A stretch of 64,000 nt of DNA from Chthonobacter albigriseus (GCF_013839445.1 NZ_JACDIT010000002.1:248001-312000); one strand, 5' to 3'; shown: positions 12,001 through 19,552, counted from the stretch's first letter. The notes: a model not told the origin generated them from the sequence alone. Program-made: numbers and translations.

Positions 12001-15000
12001 CGGTGAAGCGGCTGTCGGAGACGGTGTAGCTGACGGTGTTCGACGTGGCGTCCGCGTCGCTTGCGAAGGCGGTGATGCCGACGGCGGTGCCGGCGGCGGC
12101 GGCCTCGCTGATCGTGTTCGCGGTGGCGTCGGTGTCGACGGGGGCGGTGACGTCGGATTCGTCGATGTCGGTGAGAGTGATCGCCACCGTCTCCGTGTAG
12201 GTGGCGCCGCTGGCGTCGGTGACCTGGACCGTGACGCTGTCGGCAGCGTCCGTCTCCGCGTCGAGGGCCGCGCCGGCCTTGACGCGGATCTGGTTGCCGA
12301 CGATCTCGTATCTGGCCGTGTCCCCGCCGATGATGGCGTAGGTGAAGCTGTCGCCGGCGTTGGCGTCGGTCGCCGACAGGGTGGCGACCACGGCGCCGGC
12401 CGCGGCGTTCTCGGCGATGGTGCCGCCGGTGGCGGTCAAGTCGGTCGGGCCGACGTTCAAGATCTGCGCCGCAGCGAGCGTCCGGTCGGCGAATTGGAAG
12501 TTCTCGACGTTCGTCACCGTGTCGGTGCCGTTGGGGCCGCCGTTCTTGTGGGCGATCGTGTAGGTGCTGCCGTTCTTGCTGATCGTATAGTCGGCCCAAT
12601 TGCCGGAGAGGACGACTGTGTCGGTCCCGCCGCCGCCGTCGATCGTGTCATTGCCCGCGCCACCGGTAATGGTGTCCGCACCGCTCGAGCCGGTCAACGC
12701 GTCGCTGCCCGCGCCGCCGAGGATTCTTTCAAAGCCCGATGCGGTGATGGTGCCGAAATCGGAACCTGTCGCCTGCGCCACGGTGACTGCGGCGCTGAAC
12801 GTCACGCCCTGTGTGGCTTGCGAGAAGTCGATCAGGTCGATGTTGCCGCCGCCGACCAGAGTGTCGCCTCCGGCGCTCGCAACAATCGTATCGTTGCCCC
12901 AGCCGCCGTCCAGCATGTTGGCATCGCTGTTGCCGATCAGAACGTCGCCAAAGAGGTTCGAACCGGTGACCCATTCGATGTCATTGAGTTGGTCGCCCTC
13001 AGCAAAGCCGCCACTGCCGAGGCCGGTCGCGAGGTTCACAGTGACCGCGCCGGTCGAGTAGAAGTAGTTGGCGCGGTCGAAACCGCTACCACCGTCGATC
13101 TGGTCCGCCCCGAGTGATGCGTCGATGCGGTCGTTGCCAGCACCTGCAGACACGACTTTGGCCGCGGTGTCGGCCATCGAGGTCGCATCGTTCCAGGTCG
13201 CTGCCGCAATCGTGTCGTTGCCGTCGCCACCGATCAGGGTGTCGGCGCCGCCCATCCCGTCGATCTTCGCACCTTCGTTGTGTGCGATGAGAATGTCGGC
13301 ATGACGGGATCCGCCAACGTTCTCGATCCCTGCATAAAGGTCGCCTTCGGCGTCTCCTCCACTGCCCGTGCCGGTCAGGAGATTGACCTGGACACCGGTC
13401 GTGGAATTGTCGTGATTGACCTTGTCTCGGTCACCGTTGCCGTAGAAGGTCTGGGCAGATGAATCGGCCATCAGCACTTCACCAGCCCACGTACCGAGCG
13501 CCAGCGTGCTTACGGCAATGGACCGGTCCGCGAACTGAAACGTCGTCACATTGGAGACGGTATCCGTCCCGTCAGGCGAGCCGGAACGCATGTCGGTGAC
13601 GGTGTAGGTCGTCACCCCGCCCGAGACCGTGGCCGTGATCTCGTATTCGTCGTAAGCACCGCTGAATATCGCGGTGTCCTCGCCGTCCCCGCCGTCGATG
13701 GCATCTGCTCCAGCCCCACCCATCAGGCTGTCCGCGCCCTCACCGCCTGAGAGGCTGTCGTTTCCGTCGCCACCGATCAGGCTGTCCGCGCCGGTACCAC
13801 CGGTCAGCGTGTCATGGCCCGCCCCGCCGTCGACGGATAGCTCGGTGACGCCGTCCTCGTTGAAGACGTCATCGCCGGCCGTCAGCACAACAAGCTCGGC
13901 CACGTCGGATATGGCGAGGGTGAAGGACTGGCTCGCCTGCGAGCCGTCGGCCGATGTCGCCGTCACGGTGAGACCGATCGAAGCTTCCGTCTCGGCGTCG
14001 AAACTTGCGCCGGCCGCGACTCGGACGACGCCATCGGCGCCGACGGTGAAGCGGTTGTCGGAGACGGTGTAGCTGACCGCGTTCGTGGTTGCGTCCGCGT
14101 CGCTGGCGAAGGCGGTGATGCCGACCGCCGTGCCGGCGGTGGCGGCCTCGGTGATCGTGTTCGCTGCGGCGTCGGTGTCGACGGGGGCGGAGACGTCGGA
14201 TTCGTCGATGTCGGAGACAGCGATGGTGAAGGCCTGGCTCGCCTGCGACCCGTCCGCCGAGGTCGCCGTTACGGTGAGACCGATGGAGGCTTCCGTCTCG
14301 GCGTCGAAGCTGGCGCCGGCGGCAATGCGCACCACGCCGTCCGCACCAACGGTGAAGCGGCTGTCGGAGACGGTGTAGCTGACCGCATTCGTCGTGGCGT
14401 CGGCGTCCGAGGCAAAGGCGGTGATGCCGACGGCGGTGCCGGCGGGGGCCGCTTCGGTGATCGTGTTCACTGCGGCGTCGGTGTCGACCGGGGCGGTGAC
14501 ATCGGCCTCGTCGACGTCGGAGACGGCGATGGTGACGGTGCGCGTGACGGTTTCGCCGAGGCTGTTCGTGGCGGTGATGGTCAGGGCGAGGGACGCGGTG
14601 GTCTCGGCGTCCAGCGTCACGTTCGGCCTGACGACCAGTTGGTCGCCGGCGACCGCAAAGAACTGCGCGCCGGGACCGGAGAGGGTGAAGCTCATCGGGC
14701 CGGTGACGGCGGGATCGCCGAGCGTGCCGATCACCGTTCCCGGCGCGATGTCCTCGGCCACGGTGGCGCCGGAAAAGCCCACGGCCGGGCTGTCGACGGG
14801 GGCTTCGCCCTTTGCTTCCGACGGCGGCGCTTCGGCAGGGGCGGCTTCGGACCGGGCGGCCTCGGTCTCTTCGGAAACATCAGGCTGCGCTGCTGCTTCC
14901 CGCTCGGCCGGCGCCGGCGCGGTCTCAGGTCTGATGTCGTCGGCCAGAACCTCGGGGGGTTGCGCGAGAATGCGCGGCGGCGTCGGAAGCGCGGTGTCCT

Positions 15001-15337
15001 GCGGTTCGGCCGAAGGGGTCGCGCGCGCGGGACGAGCGGGTTCGCCTTGCCGCCCGCCGTCGTCAGCAACGGTCTCGCCGGCCGACTCGGTGCCGCCGGC
15101 GCTCCTCGGCACAGAATCGACCTGCCCGGTGCCGTCGGCATCGATCAGCAGCGCCTCCTCCTCGTGAGGCAGCGCCACGTGCGACATTACACCGTCGGTG
15201 CGCTCCGAGGGCGCGGAGGAAGCAAGAAACGCCTGGATCTTGGCCAGTTTCTGGAGGGCCGCACTGACGGCGTCGTCGGTCTGCGGTGCCGTTTCCAACA
15301 GGCTCCGGCTCGCTGCGCTCCGGCCTTCTTCCGCCAT
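3053..15337 (-). CDS. Giant RTX/cadherin-like type I-secreted adhesin with a CBM60-like module
   Basis: A protein of about 4,094 residues. ATG at 15337 is chosen over in-frame 15421 because it starts a plausible polar N-terminus. Layout from the N-terminus: (1) about 180 residues rich in Ala/Glu/Pro with one short helix and no Sec signal; (2) cadherin-like domains, including seven near-identical copies of a unit with GTAVGITAFASDAD and SFDAETE; (3) blocks of RTX nonapeptides (GGxGxDxLx), each closed by a roughly 55-residue module of the form SGNWADYT...FQFADRT...APTD, seven copies; (4) one CBM60-like module at about residues 2000-2100 (DNA 9035-9335) with INVTIGG and DRNLIVGGVEVNG; (5) a final RTX array and an uncleaved C-terminus ending QFTELERITF, as expected of a type I secretion signal. 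RTX and cadherin folds bind calcium outside the cell. The divergent ABC/HlyD genes are the obvious exporter. No LapA-type retention module is recognisable. Adhesion is inferred from architecture. Confidence 0.9.
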   Translation of the reverse strand: MAEEGRSAASRSLLETAPQTDDAVSAALQKLAKIQAFLASSAPSERTDGVMSHVALPHEEEALLIDADGTGQVDSVPRSAGGTESAGETVADDGGRQGEPARPARATPSAEPQDTALPTPPRILAQPPEVLADDIRPETAPAPAEREAAAQPDVSEETEAARSEAAPAEAPPSEAKGEAPVDSPAVGFSGATVAEDIAPGTVIGTLGDPAVTGPMSFTLSGPGAQFFAVAGDQLVVRPNVTLDAETTASLALTITATNSLGETVTRTVTIAVSDVDEADVTAPVDTDAAVNTITEAAPAGTAVGITAFASDADATTNAVSYTVSDSRFTVGADGVVRIAAGASFDAETEASIGLTVTATSADGSQASQAFTIAVSDIDESDVSAPVDTDAAANTITEAATAGTAVGITAFASDADATTNAVSYTVSDNRFTVGADGVVRVAAGASFDAETEASIGLTVTATSADGSQASQSFTLAISDVAELVVLTAGDDVFNEDGVTELSVDGGAGHDTLTGGTGADSLIGGDGNDSLSGGEGADSLMGGAGADAIDGGDGEDTAIFSGAYDEYEITATVSGGVTTYTVTDMRSGSPDGTDTVSNVTTFQFADRSIAVSTLALGTWAGEVLMADSSAQTFYGNGDRDKVNHDNSTTGVQVNLLTGTGSGGDAEGDLYAGIENVGGSRHADILIAHNEGAKIDGMGGADTLIGGDGNDTIAAATWNDATSMADTAAKVVSAGAGNDRIDASLGADQIDGGSGFDRANYFYSTGAVTVNLATGLGSGGFAEGDQLNDIEWVTGSNLFGDVLIGNSDANMLDGGWGNDTIVASAGGDTLVGGGNIDLIDFSQATQGVTFSAAVTVAQATGSDFGTITASGFERILGGAGSDALTGSSGADTITGGAGNDTIDGGGGTDTVVLSGNWADYTISKNGSTYTIAHKNGGPNGTDTVTNVENFQFADRTLAAAQILNVGPTDLTATGGTIAENAAAGAVVATLSATDANAGDSFTYAIIGGDTARYEIVGNQIRVKAGAALDAETDAADSVTVQVTDASGATYTETVAITLTDIDESDVTAPVDTDATANTISEAAAAGTAVGITAFASDADATSNTVSYTVSDSRFTVGADGVVRVAAGASFDAETEASIALTVTATSADGSQASQSFTVAISDVDESDVSAPADTDATANTITEAATAGTAVGITAFASDADATTNAVSYTVSDNRFTVGSDGVVRVAAGASFDAETETSIGLTVTATSADSSQASQAFTLAVTDVAEHLTLTAGNDSFAESGVTEVSVDGGAGDDTLTGGTGADYLIGGDGDDLIVGGEGSDSLVGGAGNDTVLGFDGNDTVVGGDGIDLLDLSGLTNDLDVDLTAGSVSVDGELSEGSITGFEMVATGSGYDIVTGSSDAEVISTNAGDDTVVVTAGGDTLSGGSGSDSLDFSLAQSGVTFDLSSTAAQATGTNLGSVTASEFEALLGSDFADRLTGASSDDFLAGGLGSDSLSGGAGADLLLGESGNDTLTGGAGNDSLDGGAGTDVAVFTGNWSDYAISAAVVAGVTHYTITDLRPGSPDGTDLVRQVDQFRFADRTVARADLLNVAPTDITAAGGTVAEDAAPGTVVATLSTIDANAGDLFTYAITGGDSAKYEIVGNEIRVKAGAGLDYETDVSDSVTIEVTDANGATYTETIAITVSDIDESDVTAPVDTDAAANTITEAATAGTAVGITAFATDADATTNTVSYTVSDSRFTVGADGIVRVAAGASFDAETEGSISLTVTATSADGSQASQSFTVAVSDVDESDVTAPVDTDATANTISEAAAAGTAVGITAFASDADATSNTVSYTVSDSRFTVGADGVVRVAAGASFDAETEASIALTVTATSADGSQASQSFTVAISDVDESDVSAPADTDATANTITEAATAGTAVGITAFASDADATTNAVSYTVSDNRFTVGADGVVRVAAGASFDAETEASIGLTVTATSADGSTASQAFTVAVSDVNEAPIGIGLTDASMPNVINVTIGGEWGGDTADEVAPPAYEIVVDGVVVASGTVSWATEVPFEDQDPATRMQTISLALDGPVPSSVSVRFINDAYTPEHGDRNLIVGGVEVNGLSISSGTYIGESGTVWPGYSQQIMPWTGEIAFDTSSAPTADSVYDAVIAEGEAGAAVGTLSIVDPDAGDSATFTVSDSRFEVVGQALKLKDGIVLDFEAGALVQVTVTGTDSAGLSVSQTFDIAVTNLNEAPSTMALSADTVAENAANGTVVGKVTTVDPDEGSSFAYTLLDNAGGRFAIDPATGKITVSDAALIDAEQATSHSVTVEVSDGVNTTTQTFTISVSDVGEALVLTAGNDSFVDTGVAELSIDGLAGDDTISGGAGANMILGGAGNDSIVATAGGDTLDGGADTDTISFAAASSALTFDLSDGSAQNTGSDFGAVTASGFENIVGGSGSDSLLGSGAANVIDAGAGDDTVDGAGGDDTLVGGSGTDTLSFASASNGVVVSIATTAAQDTSAFSGWMSASAGVGSITVSGFENLIGSAYGDSLRGDTGSNLVQGGAGDDYIGSSSGADTIDGGDGSDWFTLGMVGTPGTVVNLQTGQAILADGSLQSLISIENVRGSNYADQLIGNDGDNIFHGSTARNASNQAVLTDTIDGGAGIDTLDWSTLSHVGVSVDLSVSTLQNNNQVGGLIVTNVENLVGSNFNDTLRGDAGANRLSGGSGNDTLQGRAGNDTIDGGTGTDTAVFSGNWADYAVTANPDGSYTIVDRRGGSPDGTDSVSNVESFQFADRTVAAADLLNIAPTDLVATGGTVIETAAAGTVVATLSAVDGNAGDTFTYAITGGDAARYEIVGNEIRLKAGVSLDYEADAADSVTVQVTDASGATYSETVSITVTDVSEAVVLTAGSDSFTDSGVTELSVDGGAGNDTITGSAVNDSLVGGDGADRLFGGDGDDILYSGKPGDYDTVKVDDAAADSLDGGSGNDTLVGSQGADTLIGGDGIDTVSYANSNREIAVDLQSGSGGGWGTSHAFGDVLSGIENVVGSLHGDTISGGSGDNLLDGYAGNDVLDGRGGNDTLLGGTADDTLTGGAGDDSIDGGAHTDTAVFSGSWADYTITESGGTYTLVHKNGGADGTDTVNNVENFQFADRTVAAASLLNAAPTDIAASGGSVAENAAAGTVVATLSTTDANAGDSFTYAITGGDSVKYEIVGNEIRVKAGATLDYETDATDSVTIEVTDANGATYSEVVAITISDVAEAIVLTAGNDSFTDAGTTELSVDGGDGDDTIIGSAGSDTLYGGAGNDSIVGGEGNEVLVGGSGNDTLNGGGWWDTVDYSGDNTAVSVNLSTGVASGAAIGTDSLLSIEHVVSGSGNDTLTGSSGDDQFDDTGGNNLVDGKGGNDAFYLGSGNDTILAGSGNEVIFGGGGTDTVSYVNAASGVTYDLGAGGNQATGGSGTDQMNSIENLIGSEYADTFTGNAGNNVIDGGAGNDALAGGGGSDTLTGGEGNDTLTGGSGSDSIVGGNGTDTVVFSGNWADYTITLNAGTYTFVHKNGGSDGTDTVSGVESFQFANGTRTTATLMNAAPTDLSASGGTVAENSAAGTVVATLSATDPDAGETFTYAITGGDSAKYEIVGNQIRVKAGATLNFEADASDSVTVQVTDSAGNTYSEAVAISLTDVAESHTLTSGNDTFTETSVAETSLAGGAGTDTYVLSGNASQYMLSYNGTTMTITDMADYEATGVAKTTALTSFETLQFADRSFTISSFLYGSSAHETWTATNNAEYAIGNGGGDSGDLAGGNDVAYTGAGNSSVSGGDGNDLLVGYTGYDTFYGGTGDDTIFGYQGNDYVTGDAGDDLISGGSGDDTLYAGDGADSILGGSGADYVTGDAGNDTISAGTGNDTIYAGADNDIVSDTGGNDTLDGGNGTDILDYSADTAGVTVNLATSTATGAATGSDTIWNFEEVWTGSGNDSITGDGNANWFNSGAGNDTISAGAGNDQLIGGAGNDILTGGSGADSMAGGSGTDSFMFYYGDGNDTIAGGAGGGWTDTLDIDGAGAYTGLDTSLITGSDWTLHLNSGSVTNQTANQLDLSADSSGFVAFGNGQVIQFTELERITF
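9567..9987 (-). repeat. 421-bp exact direct repeat inside the adhesin gene, copy 1
   Basis: Base-by-base comparison shows this stretch identical to 11745-12165 (offset 2178). It encodes parts of two successive cadherin-like units. The first mismatches are at 9566/11744 and 9988/12166. Absence of even synonymous differences, while other units of the same family differ at many third positions, points to recent duplication or gene conversion. Confidence 0.9.
11745..12165 (-). repeat. 421-bp exact direct repeat inside the adhesin gene, copy 2
   Basis: Partner of 9567-9987, same orientation. Recombination between the two copies would delete or duplicate exactly 2178 bp (726 codons), staying in frame and removing or adding one RTX block with its flanking domains. 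The repeat is also a likely site of assembly collapse in short-read data. Confidence 0.9.
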
Positions 15338-15496
15338 GACCCACCCACTCTTCCCACACGTGTCGAACTTGATGAAACTGACGAGCAGCCTGTTCGAAAC
15401 TCCTGACGAAAATACCTCCACTTTTAGTCAACTCGTGATGGCAGGCCGACTGCCTCCCGGAATAGTTAAGCGCTTCTTTAAGGCTTAGTCCTAGAT
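15338..15496. promoter_or_regulatory. Divergent promoter region between adhesin and its ABC exporter
   Basis: About 160 bp separates the two divergent starts and is clearly more AT-rich than its surroundings, as expected for back-to-back promoters. It contains the dyad GGCAG-GCCGA-CTGCC (15440-15454) and the 8-bp palindrome AAGCGCTT (15468-15475). I cannot assign a regulator. Shared control of cargo and exporter is the natural reading. Confidence 0.5.
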
Positions 15497-17302
15497 TTGC
15501 CGCAGCAATCGTCTGAACCAGAGGTAGATCTGCGAGTGTCAATAGTGGGGATCCCCAACCGCCCGAACGACCCGGCTCGATTCGGCCGCCGGTCCGTGGC
15601 CGGCCAGACGACGGTGATCCGCCGCGTGATCCGGCTCGTGCGGGACACGGTGAGCGGGCTTTCGCCCGTGGTGATCCTGGGTTCGATCGCTGTCAACCTG
15701 CTCAGCCTGGTGCTTCCCCTCGCCACCCTGCAGATCTACGACCGGATCATCCCGCAACGCGCGCTCGACACGCTGTCGCTGCTGCTGATCGGGGTGGTTG
15801 TGGTTGCAGCCTGTGAAAGCGTGCTTCGGATCGCCCGGACGAACCTGATCACCTGGTCGGCCACACAACTCGCCTGGAAGGTCCAGTCGGAAGCGCTCGG
15901 CCGCATTCTCGCGGCACCGCAGGCCTGGGTCGATTCCGAACCGCCGAGCCGGATCCTGGAGCGGCTACAGGCGCTTACCGCGGTGAGCGAATGGCAGGCG
16001 AGCCCGTCGCGGCTGGTGCTCGTCGACCTGCCCTTCGTGCCGATCTATCTCATCGTGCTCGGGGTGGTGGGACATTGGCTGGTGCTGGTGCCGATCGTGC
16101 TGTTCGTCCTGCTCGGGTCGATCGGCGCATCGCGCGGCTCCCAACTTCGGCGTGTGGTGGAGGCGCGGTCGTTCGAGGATCTGAAGATCCGCGACTTCCT
16201 GATCGAGACGCTGACCGGTATCGGCACCATCAAGGCGCACGCGATGGAACCGCAGATGGTGCGGCGATTCGAGCGGCTTCAGGAAACCGCCGCCCGCTGC
16301 ACCAGCGAGACAATTCGGATCAGCGACGACGCCCAGTCGTTCGCATCGCTGTCGTCGACGCTGACGCAGGTCGTCATGGTGTCGATCGGGGCGGTTCTGG
16401 CCATCACCGACGGCCTCAGCATCGGCACGCTCGCCTGCTGCACCATGCTGGCGGGGTGGTCGCTCCAGCCGCTGCTGCGAGCGGTGTCGCTGCTTTCCGA
16501 GCTTCAGAGCCTGATGGTCGCAGAGGGCAAGGCCGAACCGCTGATCTCGCTGCCGGCCGTCCGACCGCGGATAACGCCTCTGCCGCTGCGCCGCGAGCCT
16601 GCGGCGGTGAGCTTCAGGGCGGTGAGCCTCAATCGGATGCGGCCGGGCGCCTCGCCACTCGGGATCGAGCAATTCGACTTCAATCCCGGCGAGATCGTCG
16701 CGCTGACCGGGCCGGACGGCAGCGGGAAGTCGACGCTGGCCGAACTCGCCGCCGGCATGCTGCTGCCCGACAGCGGACAGATCCTGCTCGACGGGGAGGA
16801 CATCCATCTCGACCCGGAGCGCCTCGTCACCCGGGTGGCCTTCGTTACCCAGCGGCAGGCGACGGTCCGCGGGACGGTTCTTGAGAACATCACGATGTTT
16901 CGGCCGGACGCCACCGACGTCGCCCTGGAATCATGCCGGCTGATCGGTCTGGAGCGGGACATCAACCTGCTGCCGTTCGGCTATGAATCGCGCATGGCGG
17001 ACGGTATCGGCGAACAGTTCTCCGGCGGCTTCCTGCAGAGGGTGGCCATCGCACGGGCGATCGCCCGGCGTCCGGGATTCCTCATCCTCGACGAGGTGAA
17101 CACCAGTCTGGACATGGCCGCCGATCGCGCGCTTGCCGCAGGGCTCGCGCAGTTGCGTGGCACGACGACAATCCTGCTCGTCACCAACCGGCCGTCGATG
17201 GCGTCGATCGCCGACCGCTTGGTGACGATGGACCACGGGCGGATCGCCAAGGTGACGGCCAGCGATGCGGCGCGTCCGGTCGCGGCGGGGGTCGGCGCAT
17301 GA
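15497..17302 (+). CDS. Type I secretion ABC transporter subunit 1 (permease-ATPase)
   Basis: 601-residue half-transporter of the PrtD/HlyB class without a peptidase domain. The membrane domain starts near residue 55 (SPVVILGSIAVNLLSLVLPL, then QIYDRIIPQRALDTL, the usual type I secretion signature). The ATPase domain has Walker A GPDGSGKST at about 403-411, a Q-loop (TQRQ), the signature FSGGFLQRV near 508 and Walker B FLILDEV near 528. The H-loop position reads LLVTNRPS, Asn replacing the usual His. There is no ATG near the N-terminus; the frame opens with TTG at 15497, but GTG at 15536 has GAGGT upstream and is also possible. The stop overlaps the next gene's start (ATGA), indicating translational coupling. 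It probably pairs with the next gene's product to export the divergent giant adhesin. Confidence 0.88.
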   Translation: MPQQSSEPEVDLRVSIVGIPNRPNDPARFGRRSVAGQTTVIRRVIRLVRDTVSGLSPVVILGSIAVNLLSLVLPLATLQIYDRIIPQRALDTLSLLLIGVVVVAACESVLRIARTNLITWSATQLAWKVQSEALGRILAAPQAWVDSEPPSRILERLQALTAVSEWQASPSRLVLVDLPFVPIYLIVLGVVGHWLVLVPIVLFVLLGSIGASRGSQLRRVVEARSFEDLKIRDFLIETLTGIGTIKAHAMEPQMVRRFERLQETAARCTSETIRISDDAQSFASLSSTLTQVVMVSIGAVLAITDGLSIGTLACCTMLAGWSLQPLLRAVSLLSELQSLMVAEGKAEPLISLPAVRPRITPLPLRREPAAVSFRAVSLNRMRPGASPLGIEQFDFNPGEIVALTGPDGSGKSTLAELAAGMLLPDSGQILLDGEDIHLDPERLVTRVAFVTQRQATVRGTVLENITMFRPDATDVALESCRLIGLERDINLLPFGYESRMADGIGEQFSGGFLQRVAIARAIARRPGFLILDEVNTSLDMAADRALAAGLAQLRGTTTILLVTNRPSMASIADRLVTMDHGRIAKVTASDAARPVAAGVGA

Positions 17303-19503
17303 CCGACTTCCAGTTTACACTACCCGGACCGGCCGCTGCGGCCGAGAATGCGGTGTTGGCGTCGCGCCGGCGGATCACAGAGGCGTTCGCCAACCGAAAC
17401 GCCGAGGCGAAGGCGCCGGGCACGGATGAGGAGGCCTGCCTGGCGGTGCTTCTCGACGCGCTGGGTTGGAACGGAGCGCCCCGGCACGTTTTCGAGGCGA
17501 TGCCACACCTGGAGGCGATCCAGGACCTCCCGGCGTTGCGGGCCGTTCTGCTACGGCTCGGCATCCGGACCGAGACGCTTTCCGGCAACGCGGCGCACCT
17601 GGCTGGGCAGTCGCTGCCCTGCCTGCTTGTTAGCGCAACGGGACGGCTCGGCGTAGTGCTGAGCGAGACCGAGGATGGCGGGTTCCTGTGTTTCGATGGA
17701 GCGACCCGAGCGTCGCGCGCCGTGCCGCGAGCGCAGCTGACGGGCACGGTCCTGCGGCCGATGAGGACTTCGGGCGAGGCCGACCCCGCTCCAGGACGGT
17801 CGCTCGACTGGGTGACAGCCCAGATCATCGGCATGCGCGGACGGCTGAAGGCGATCGCGCTGCTGTCGCTGGGGATCAACCTGCTGGTTCCGATGACGAC
17901 CCTCTTCGTCATGACCGTCTACGACAAGGCGATCGGCACGCTGTCGCTCGACACGCTGGCCTTCCTGCTGGCCGGCATCTGCGTGGCGCTGGCATTGGAA
18001 CATCGGATGCGCGGGGTCCGCGCCGAGCGGCTGGCCGATCTGGGCGGCCGGATCGATGCGGCGATAGCCATCAACGTCTTCTCCAAGCTACTCCACCTGC
18101 CCATCGCCATGACGGAGTCGGCCGGCCTCGGGCCGCAGCTGGCGCGCTTCCGGCAGTTCGAGATCGGCCGCGAGCTGTTCCAGGGCCGTCTTGCGTCGGC
18201 GATCCTGGACCTTCCGTTCACGCTGATCTTCTTCGCCCTGATCTTCACGCTCGGCGGGAGCCTTGGCTTCGTGCCGGTTGCGCTGGCGCTGGTGGTCGGC
18301 AGCATCGCAGCGCTGTCGTCGCCGGTTGTCGCCACACGCAACAAGCTGGCCGGCGACGCGAAGGTCAGGTCCGATGCCCTGTCCGTGGAGATCGCCACCA
18401 AGTTGCGGGCGATCCGTGAGGCTGGCGCGTCGCAGATGTGGTTGAAGCGGGCCGAGGCGGCCTATGCGGCCTACGTGGTCCAGCGATACCATGCCAACAG
18501 CGCGAGCGCGCTGCTGCAGACCGCGTCGCAGGCCTGCGTTTCGATCTCCGGGGCGGGATTGCTCGGCCTTGGAGCGTGGCGGGCCATGGAAGGCGAGCTG
18601 TCCGTCGGAGCGCTGGTGGCGATCATGGCGGTGGCCTGGCGTGTGCTGTCGCCGATCCAGGAAGTGCTGCTTTCGCTGCACAGACTGGCGCAACTGCGCT
18701 CGACGATCCGGCAGATCGACCAATTGATGAAGATGAAGCCGGAACGCGAGCCGACGCTGGTGCCGACCATCCGCCGAGAATTCGCCGGGGCGATCTCGGT
18801 AAGCGGCGTCGGGTTTCGTTATCCGATGCGGCAGGACCTGTCGCTGCGCGGAATGTCGTTCGATCTGAAGGCCGGCGAGTTCGTCGCCATCACCGGTCCG
18901 AGCGGATCGGGCAAGAGCACCCTGCTTCGGCTTCTGGTCGGACTGCACCAGCCGCAGGCCGGGAGCATCCGGTTCGACGGCCTCGACCTGCGGCAGCTCG
19001 AACTGGGCGACGTGCGCCGCAGCATCGGCTACCTGCCTCAGGACTCGATGCTGTTTCACGGAACGGTGGCGCAGAACGTGCGGCTGGCAGCGCCGGAGGC
19101 GACCGATTCGGAGATCCTGTCGACGCTGCGCCAGCTGGATCTGCCCTTCCCGCATCCGATGTTCCCGGAAGGCCTTTCGACCCGGGTCAACGCCGAAATG
19201 AAGGAGCAGCTTTCCCTGTCGATCATCCAGCGCCTGCTGCTGGCGCGGGTGCTGGTGGCCGAGCGTCCGATCCTGTTTCTGGACGAGCCCGCCAACTACC
19301 TGGACCGCACCGGCGACGAGGCGTTCCAGAAGCTGCTGCTCGACCGGCGCGGAACCAGCACCGTGCTGATGGTGACAGCGCGCCCGAGCCACATGCGGCT
19401 CTGCGACCGCGTCTGCTACATCAACGACGGGACGATGGTCGCTTCCGGCACGCCGGCCGAGATGGTTCCGCGGATCCTTGCCGCCAGCGCGAGGACCGCA
19501 TGA
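17299..19503 (+). CDS. Type I secretion ABC transporter subunit 2 with C39-like N-terminal domain
   Basis: 734-residue half-transporter. Residues about 35-150 resemble a C39 peptidase-like domain (EEACLAVLLDALG, then LPCLLVSATGRLGVVLSE) but lack the catalytic Cys context, as in the non-proteolytic domains of RTX exporters. The membrane domain contains NLLVPMTTLFVMTVYDKAIG. The ATPase domain has Walker A GPSGSGKST near 533, Q-loop LPQD and Walker B ILFLDEPA near 658. The signature motif reads LSLSI instead of LSGGQ (near 637) and the H-loop reads MVTARPS, Ala for His (near 691). With subunit 1 it would form a heterodimer in which only the site using this Walker A and subunit 1's FSGGF looks usable. 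Its start overlaps the previous stop by 4 bp. Confidence 0.88.
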   Translation: MTDFQFTLPGPAAAAENAVLASRRRITEAFANRNAEAKAPGTDEEACLAVLLDALGWNGAPRHVFEAMPHLEAIQDLPALRAVLLRLGIRTETLSGNAAHLAGQSLPCLLVSATGRLGVVLSETEDGGFLCFDGATRASRAVPRAQLTGTVLRPMRTSGEADPAPGRSLDWVTAQIIGMRGRLKAIALLSLGINLLVPMTTLFVMTVYDKAIGTLSLDTLAFLLAGICVALALEHRMRGVRAERLADLGGRIDAAIAINVFSKLLHLPIAMTESAGLGPQLARFRQFEIGRELFQGRLASAILDLPFTLIFFALIFTLGGSLGFVPVALALVVGSIAALSSPVVATRNKLAGDAKVRSDALSVEIATKLRAIREAGASQMWLKRAEAAYAAYVVQRYHANSASALLQTASQACVSISGAGLLGLGAWRAMEGELSVGALVAIMAVAWRVLSPIQEVLLSLHRLAQLRSTIRQIDQLMKMKPEREPTLVPTIRREFAGAISVSGVGFRYPMRQDLSLRGMSFDLKAGEFVAITGPSGSGKSTLLRLLVGLHQPQAGSIRFDGLDLRQLELGDVRRSIGYLPQDSMLFHGTVAQNVRLAAPEATDSEILSTLRQLDLPFPHPMFPEGLSTRVNAEMKEQLSLSIIQRLLLARVLVAERPILFLDEPANYLDRTGDEAFQKLLLDRRGTSTVLMVTARPSHMRLCDRVCYINDGTMVASGTPAEMVPRILAASARTA

Positions 19504-19552
19504 TGGATCGCGCCCTCGCTCTGGCCGCAACTGACGTCGGGAGGTTCGCCCG

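Noticed and set aside
9360-14530. Regular repeats that might be read as a CRISPR or satellite array
   Set aside because: The repeats are ~300-bp coding units in one continuous frame with protein-level conservation; there are no short identical repeats with unique spacers and no cas genes.
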